A stretch of 64,000 nucleotides of DNA from Nonomuraea sp. PA05 (GTDB lineage Bacteria; Actinomycetota; Actinomycetes; Streptosporangiales; Streptosporangiaceae), in the NCBI RefSeq assembly GCF_008086045.1, contig NZ_VSEY01000044.1:53328-117327 (forward strand), in the 5' to 3' direction. The notes under the pieces are model-generated. The model did not search any database, was not told where the DNA came from, and saw only the letters and a list, made by a program, of their open reading frames with translations. Positions 59,212-64,000 of this stretch are shown here, one piece after another (the stretch's first letter is position 1; every line of letters starts with the position of its first letter). The translations under genes and the position numbers were made by a program.

Positions 59212-62200
59212 CTAGACCGTGATGCTCCACGAGTCGAGGTAGCCGGTGTCGCCGGCGTAGACGTCCTCGATGTCGAGCACCCACGTGCCGGCCGCCTGCT
59301 GGCTCACCGGGACGGAGAACGTCCTGGTGCCGTAGGCGGTGCAGGTCGTGCCGCCGTACCGGTCGACCGCGTACCAGGTGCCGTTCGGGCCGCGCAGCCA
59401 GATGTCGAGGTCCTCCGCGCAGGTGTGGCTGATCGTGATGGACAGCCGGACCGGCGTGGTCGCGGTGCCCGTCGCGGTGGAGGTGATCGAGCTCTGGGTG
59501 TTGCTGAAGTCGGCGATCGGATAGTTGGTGCCGTTGGTGAAGGTCCTGCCGCCGGACGTGCCCTGGACGGTCAGCGCGTACGTCGTCGTCCGCGTGGCCG
59601 TCTCGCCCGTGCCGGTCACCGTGACGGTGTAGCTGCCGGCCGGGGTGGTGGGCGCGGTCGAGATCGTCAGCGTGGCCGAGCCGCCCGAGGTGACCGAGGC
59701 CGGGTTGAACGTGGCCGAGGCGCCGGTCGGCAGGCCGGAGGCCGCCAGGTTCACGGTCTGGGCGGTGCCGGCCGTGGTGCTGGTGCCGATGGTGGACGTG
59801 GCCGCCGAGCCGGCCTGCACGGTGCCGCTCGCCGGGTTCGCCGAGATGGCGAAGTCACGGGTGGGCGGGGTGCCGCCGACCGCCTGCTTCCAGACCGCGT
59901 ACATGGCCGCGTCCGCCGCCCTGTCCAGCACGGTGTCGTTGATGTTGGTGGTGGTGTCGCAGGCGGCGTGGTAGCAGGAGTCGTACGCGCGCCCTGCCGT
60001 GCCGCCCCACTTGGCGGCCTGCGCCGAGGTCTTGGTGGCGCTGGCGCCGGCCGCGACGCCGGAGCTGGCGATGCCCGCGTTGCGGAAGGAGGCGTCGTCG
60101 GAGCGGTTGGCGCCCTCGACGTTCTCCTCGGGCTGCAGGCTCAGCCGGTCGTAGAACTCCTTGAGGTAGGCGGCCCCGGTGGTGTTGATGTTGTTGATGA
60201 AGTAGCCGCCGTTGGTGGAGCCCGTCATGTCGTAGTTGTAGTAGACCTGGATGCGCTGCCGTTCGGCGGCGCTGAGCGAGGCCACGTAGTACTCCGACCC
60301 GTTGAGCCCCTGCTCCTCGTCGGTCCACCAGCCGAACCTGACGTGCTTGGCGAGCGTCGGGTTGCGCTGCGCGAGGGTCAGCGCGACTTCGAGCAGGTTC
60401 GCCGAGCCGGAGGCGTTGTCGTTGATGCCCGGCCCGGCCGCCACGCTGTCGAGGTGCGCGCCGGACATGATGACCTGGTTGGCGTCGCCGCCCGGCCAGT
60501 CGGCGATCAGGTTCGGGCCCGCGCCGCTGCTGCAGTAGGTGGTGGTGCAGCTCTGCCTGACGACGGTGTAGCCGGCCGCGCGCAGCCTGTCCTCGATGTA
60601 CGTCACCGACTGCAGGTAGCCGTTGCCCGTGGACCTGCGGGTCCCGCCGTTCGCGGTCGCGATCGACTGGAACTGCGTCAGGTGCGCCTTGATGTTGGTG
60701 AGGCTGATGTCCGGCGGGTCACCGGGGTTCGGCCCCTGGCCGACGGTGAGCGTGTAGGTGGCGCTGTGCGAGGTCGTGCCCGCTCCGGTCACGGTGATCG
60801 GGTACGTGCCCTGCGGGGTGCCCGAGCCGGTCCGCAACGTCAGCGTCGAGGAGCTGCCCGAGGTCACCGACGTGGGGCTGAACGTCGCCGTGGTGCCGGA
60901 CGGCAGGCCCGAGGCCGACAGGTTCACGGTCTGCGCGCTGCCCGAGGTGGTCTGCGTGTTGACCGTGGCCGTGACCTGCTGGCCCGGCGTCGCGCTGCCG
61001 GACGACGGGTTGAGCGTGAGCGAGAAGTCGTTGCCCGGGGTGCCGCAGGCGGGCTCGCCGGACGCCGCCGCCACGCTGACCGCGCTCCAGGCCGCCTTGG
61101 TGGTGTTGCACTGCGCGCTGTTCGCGCCGAACAGCTCGATGGCGGCCGCGACGGAGGCGGCGCGGACGTTCGTGTAACGCCAGGTCGAGGTCTTGCGGGC
61201 GAGGGCTCCCATGAAGATCTTGCCGGCGTTCTGGACGCCGACGCCGGTGACCGACGAGGGGCCGCCTGAGCAGATCGGGCTGGTCGGCTTGCCGCCGCCC
61301 GGGTTGTTGCCCTCGGCCAGCAGGTAGAACCAGTGGTTCAGCGGGCCGGCCGCCGCGTGCACCTCGGTGCTCGGGATCGAGGAGGACCAGCAGTTCGGGT
61401 CGCCAAGCGCGCCCGGGTTGTACATGTTGCGGATCGGGCCCTGCCCGACCAGGTTGACCTCCTCGCCGACCAGGTAGTCCGGCGGGTCGTTGGGGTTGTT
61501 GGCGTAGTGCTCGGTGAGCGCGCCGAAGATGTCGCCGGTGCCCTCGTTGATGCCGCCGTTCTCGTTGCCCGAGCCGGCGCCGCCCGGGGTGGTCTGGAAG
61601 ATCGCGTGGCCGTACTCGTGCGCCACCACGTCGATGGGGGTGGCCTGCGCGGTGTTCGCCTGGTTGTGGCCGAAGTTGGTGTAGCTGCCGTTCCAGTAGG
61701 CGTTGACCTCGTTCAGCCCGACCCTGGCGGGGAAGCCGCGGCCGCTGCCGTTGATGCCGTTGCGGCCCAGCCAGTCGCGCAGCATCTCCCACTCGCGCTG
61801 CACGCCGTAGAGCGCGTCCACGCACGCGGTCTCCAGGTTGGTGCCCGAGCCGTTGCCCCACGCGTCGTCGGTGCCGGTGTAGGCGCTCCCGTTCTGCCCG
61901 CCGCACTGGATGCCTGGCCTGGTGGTGTCGGTCATCGAGTACGAGCTGCCCGAGCCGCTCGTGCCGATCGTCACCTGGCCGTTGTAGTAGCCGTTGCCGG
62001 TGCCCGCACGCACGAGGTCGTAGGAGTCGGCGACCTTGCCGGTGCGCGCGTCCACGAACACGTGCTGGATGCTCGGCTGGCCGGCGGCGATGCCGCTGAC
62101 CACGGCCTCCCAGGTCAGCCGGGGCCGCTCGCCCCAGGCCAGCACGACCAGGCGCGGCTCGGCCGTGTCGTCCACCCGCTCCAGCCGCGTCGTGGCGACC

Positions 62201-62619
62201 TCGGTGGCCCGCTCCGCGCTGATCCTGGCCCTGGTCGGCACGTTGTCCGGGCTGGGCCCGGACGCCGCCACCGTGTCCCTGACGTTCCCCGCCGCGTCGG
62301 TGACCACCACGGCGTCGCCGCCGACCATGGGCAGTCCCTTGTACGTGCGCTCGTACGCCACGTAGTACATGTCGCTCGCGCCCGGCGTCACCGAGACCCT
62401 GCTGTACGCCTCGTCCGGACCCCTGGTCAGCTCGTCGACCTGGCTGGAGACCGCCTTGTCGGCGACCGCCGCCGCGAGCGAGGCGGGATCGGCCGCCAGC
62501 GCGGCCGTCGGCGTGTTCTGCTGCTTGGACGCCCCGGGAGGCGCGGCGTTCGCGGGTGACACCACGGTCGCGGCCGTGGCGACACCCACGAACGCGGCGA
62601 GTAAGGCTTTGCGTTTCAC
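59212..62619 (-). CDS. Secreted double protease: M4 metallopeptidase plus M28 aminopeptidase plus P domain
   Basis: A 1135-residue exported protein with two peptidase units. Signal peptide (residues 1-26), then an FTP/PepSY propeptide to about 200. Thermolysin-type M4 unit about 205-545: HEYGH (about 334-338), downstream zinc Glu in NEGTGDIFG and active-site His in TEVHAAAGPLN. An Ig-like Ser/Thr-rich domain lies at about 550-635. M28 unit about 640-915: zinc residues in GAHLDS, GINDNASG, DEEQG and CYHAACDT. A second Ig-like domain about 920-1005 and a proprotein-convertase-like P domain to the end (DLDIWLRGPNGTW, VEDV-type IEDVYAGDTGYLDSWSITV). GTG 62619 has AAAGGAG upstream. Confidence 0.9.
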   Translation of the reverse strand: MKRKALLAAFVGVATAATVVSPANAAPPGASKQQNTPTAALAADPASLAAAVADKAVSSQVDELTRGPDEAYSRVSVTPGASDMYYVAYERTYKGLPMVGGDAVVVTDAAGNVRDTVAASGPSPDNVPTRARISAERATEVATTRLERVDDTAEPRLVVLAWGERPRLTWEAVVSGIAAGQPSIQHVFVDARTGKVADSYDLVRAGTGNGYYNGQVTIGTSGSGSSYSMTDTTRPGIQCGGQNGSAYTGTDDAWGNGSGTNLETACVDALYGVQREWEMLRDWLGRNGINGSGRGFPARVGLNEVNAYWNGSYTNFGHNQANTAQATPIDVVAHEYGHAIFQTTPGGAGSGNENGGINEGTGDIFGALTEHYANNPNDPPDYLVGEEVNLVGQGPIRNMYNPGALGDPNCWSSSIPSTEVHAAAGPLNHWFYLLAEGNNPGGGKPTSPICSGGPSSVTGVGVQNAGKIFMGALARKTSTWRYTNVRAASVAAAIELFGANSAQCNTTKAAWSAVSVAAASGEPACGTPGNDFSLTLNPSSGSATPGQQVTATVNTQTTSGSAQTVNLSASGLPSGTTATFSPTSVTSGSSSTLTLRTGSGTPQGTYPITVTGAGTTSHSATYTLTVGQGPNPGDPPDISLTNIKAHLTQFQSIATANGGTRRSTGNGYLQSVTYIEDRLRAAGYTVVRQSCTTTYCSSGAGPNLIADWPGGDANQVIMSGAHLDSVAAGPGINDNASGSANLLEVALTLAQRNPTLAKHVRFGWWTDEEQGLNGSEYYVASLSAAERQRIQVYYNYDMTGSTNGGYFINNINTTGAAYLKEFYDRLSLQPEENVEGANRSDDASFRNAGIASSGVAAGASATKTSAQAAKWGGTAGRAYDSCYHAACDTTTNINDTVLDRAADAAMYAVWKQAVGGTPPTRDFAISANPASGTVQAGSAATSTIGTSTTAGTAQTVNLAASGLPTGASATFNPASVTSGGSATLTISTAPTTPAGSYTVTVTGTGETATRTTTYALTVQGTSGGRTFTNGTNYPIADFSNTQSSITSTATGTATTPVRLSITISHTCAEDLDIWLRGPNGTWYAVDRYGGTTCTAYGTRTFSVPVSQQAAGTWVLDIEDVYAGDTGYLDSWSITV

Positions 62620-62875
62620 GGCTGTCTTGCTCCTTTCGGCGGTTTCCCTGGGCCGCCGGGCACCTGTGGGCGCGCGGCGGCCCGCGCGTAACCCGGGATC
62701 TCCTGGGTTCGCAGTGGTGACAGGGAAATGGGGGGTGACGGGAAAGCGACCGGACCGTTTCGCCTTGTTGCCCGCCGACGCTAAGCCCTGCGTGACGGCG
62801 GGAAAATACGTATGTGCATCGGTAGGCATACCGATAATTCCGTTTCGCCTGGTGAGGTGGGGGACAATCGGACGC
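62620..62875. other. Divergent control region of the double protease and SARP genes
   Basis: No gene in 256 bases. It contains the inverted repeat ATCGGTA-GGCA-TACCGAT (62818-62835), overlapping a GATAAT -10-like hexamer (62833-62838), about 40 bases before the SARP start. On the left is the AAAGGAG site of the peptidase. The palindrome is a candidate operator. Confidence 0.5.
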
Positions 62876-64000
62876 GTGCACTTCGGCGTCCTCGGCCCGC
62901 TCGCGGTCTGGCGCGCCGACGGCGACCCGATCGCCGTCGGCGGCCCCCGGCCGCGCGCCCTCCTGGCGATGCTGCTGCTCGACGCGGGACGGCTGGTCAG
63001 CGTCGAACGCCTCATCGACGGCCAGTACGGCGACCGTCCCCCGTCCGGTGCGGCCAACGCGGTGCAGGCCCAGGTCTCCCGGCTCCGGCGGCAGCTCCCG
63101 TCCTCGCTGATCGAGTTCCACGGGACGGGCTACCGGCTCGCGGCCGAACCCGACACCGTGGACGCGCACCGCTTCGAACGGCTCGCGGGCGAAGGACGCA
63201 AGCTCCTCGCCGCCGGGCTGCCCGCCCAGGCCGCCGCCGTGCTGCGGGACGGGCTGGCGCTGTGGCGCGGCCCGGCGTTCGCCGACGTCGCCGACGCGCC
63301 CTTCGCGGGGCCGGCGGCGGTGCGGCTGGAGGAGCTGCGGCTGGCCGCCACCGAGGACCTGTACGAGGCCGAGCTGTCGCTCCCCGACGCCCGCCCCTCG
63401 GCCGGGCTGCGCGAGCTCGTCGCCGCCCATCCGCTGCGCGAGCGGGCCCGCGGTCTGCTCATGCGGGCGCTGCACGCGGGCGGGCGGCAGGCCGAGGCGA
63501 TGGCCGCGTACGAGGAAGGGCGGCGGCTGCTCGCCGACGAGCTCGGCGCCGACCCGTCGCCCGAGCTGGCCGCCCTGCACCTGGAGATCCTGCGCGGCAC
63601 CCGGGAACGCGCCGCCGTCCGCCGGGCCGGGCTGCCCGCGCAGCTCACCAGCTTCGTGGGGCGGGAATCGGAGCTGTCCCGGCTGGCGGCTCTGCGTGCC
63701 GCCCGGCTCGTCACGATCGTGGGGCCGGGCGGCACGGGCAAGACCCGCCTGGCCATCGAGGCCGCCACCCACCACCCGCCGTCCTCCGCCGGTGGGGTGA
63801 CGTTCGTGGACCTGACATTCGTGGACACCTCTCGCAGTGGTGTGCCGGTCGGTGGAGCGGCGGTCGGTGGAGCGGCGATCGGCGGGGCGGCGGTCGGTGA
63901 GGCGGCGGTCGGTGAGGCGGCGGTCGGTGAGGCGGCGGTCGGTGAGGCGGCGGTCGGTGAGGCGGCGGTCGGTGAGGCGGCGGTCGGTGAGGCGGCGGTC
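62876..64000 (+). CDS. AfsR/SARP-type regulator (3' part outside the window)
   Basis: Partial, 375 codons seen. The N-terminal winged helix of the OmpR type (FGVLGPLAVWRADGD... residues 2-95) is followed by the bacterial transcriptional activation domain (BTAD, about 98-240, EAMAAYEEGRRLLADELGADPSPEL in its order). Then the ATPase region begins: Walker A GPGGTGKT at about 283-290. After VTFVDLTFVDTSRSG the sequence runs into an AAVGE pentapeptide repeat to the window edge, where SARPs usually have RDPALV-like sequence. GTG start with GGTGGGGG upstream. SARPs commonly activate secondary-metabolite or development genes. Confidence 0.88.
   Translation, partial: MHFGVLGPLAVWRADGDPIAVGGPRPRALLAMLLLDAGRLVSVERLIDGQYGDRPPSGAANAVQAQVSRLRRQLPSSLIEFHGTGYRLAAEPDTVDAHRFERLAGEGRKLLAAGLPAQAAAVLRDGLALWRGPAFADVADAPFAGPAAVRLEELRLAATEDLYEAELSLPDARPSAGLRELVAAHPLRERARGLLMRALHAGGRQAEAMAAYEEGRRLLADELGADPSPELAALHLEILRGTRERAAVRRAGLPAQLTSFVGRESELSRLAALRAARLVTIVGPGGTGKTRLAIEAATHHPPSSAGGVTFVDLTFVDTSRSGVPVGGAAVGGAAIGGAAVGEAAVGEAAVGEAAVGEAAVGEAAVGEAAVGEAAV
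63848..64000 (+). repeat. 15-base in-frame minisatellite in the SARP gene
   Basis: About ten copies of GTCGGTGAGGCGGCG or close variants, each encoding VGEAA/VGGAA. The first copies are degenerate (GTCGGTGGAGCGGCG) and the last are identical. The array continues beyond the window edge, so its full length and whether the gene stays in frame are unknown. Confidence 0.93.

Noticed and set aside
60719..63775. A 1018-codon reverse-strand frame
   Set aside because: It overlaps the double protease in another frame and the SARP gene antisense; composition is Arg/Gln/Gly-skewed. The true peptidase frame has signal peptide and zinc motifs.
1..64000. tRNA, rRNA, transposase or phage genes
   Set aside because: No tRNA cloverleaf, rRNA segment, transposase motif, terminal inverted repeats or phage structural gene could be recognised by reading; a tRNAscan/IS search would be decisive.

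Overview
This window looks like chromosomal DNA of a high-GC filamentous actinomycete. The very GC-rich codon use, frequent GTG starts, coupled ATGA/GTGA stop-start overlaps, many TetR/LacI/GntR regulators, AfsR/SARP and LuxR/STAND regulators, and secreted lectin-tailed enzymes fit Streptosporangiales (Nonomuraea-like) or a Streptomyces relative. The taxonomic placement is inference. No rRNA, tRNA, CRISPR array, insertion sequence or origin was found.

Layout. 1-2959: two permeases of a sugar ABC importer (the second cut by the left edge) divergent from a LacI regulator, with a LacI-type operator between them. 2991-5576: acetyltransferase, two secreted proteins (one a trypsin-fold protein whose catalytic Ser position is Asp) and a terminator. 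5662-13625: a two-component system whose kinase gene overlaps, tail to tail, an ABC-2 drug-exporter pair with its own TetR; then an FMN reductase and a DrrAB-like exporter. 13635-17097: small proteins, an HTH/membrane/ricin-lectin fusion and a lower-GC patch with an unrecognised regulator. 17118-21746: a STAND ATPase regulator and a coiled-coil protein, both with in-frame minisatellites. 21817-27972: P450, FAD monooxygenase, MFS pump, TetR and NAD-dependent epimerase. 27997-36420: livGFHM-SBP importer, PucR regulator, acyl-CoA ligase and TauE-type permease.

36426-41643: a six-gene peptide/nickel/metallophore-type ABC operon (SBP, two permeases, fused double ATPase, GNAT) with a Fur/Zur-like palindrome over its predicted -10. 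41659-50391: membrane protein, LacI regulator with twin operators, sugar ABC importer, intracellular GH2 glycosidase and secreted BNR/ricin protein. 50393-56237: TetR, then a GntR/FadR regulator whose promoter palindrome CTGTATACAG recurs exactly in the divergent promoter of a neighbouring set (VOC protein one way; gamma-glutamylcyclotransferase-like protein, polar amino-acid ABC importer and DMT exporter the other way). 56323-64000: LuxR-type STAND regulator, a secreted protein carrying two peptidase units (M4 and M28), and a SARP regulator with a pentapeptide repeat running off the right edge.

The most interesting candidates are the GntR/CTGTATACAG regulon, the metal-box ABC operon, the double protease, and the repeat expansions placed between Walker A and Walker B in two unrelated STAND regulators.
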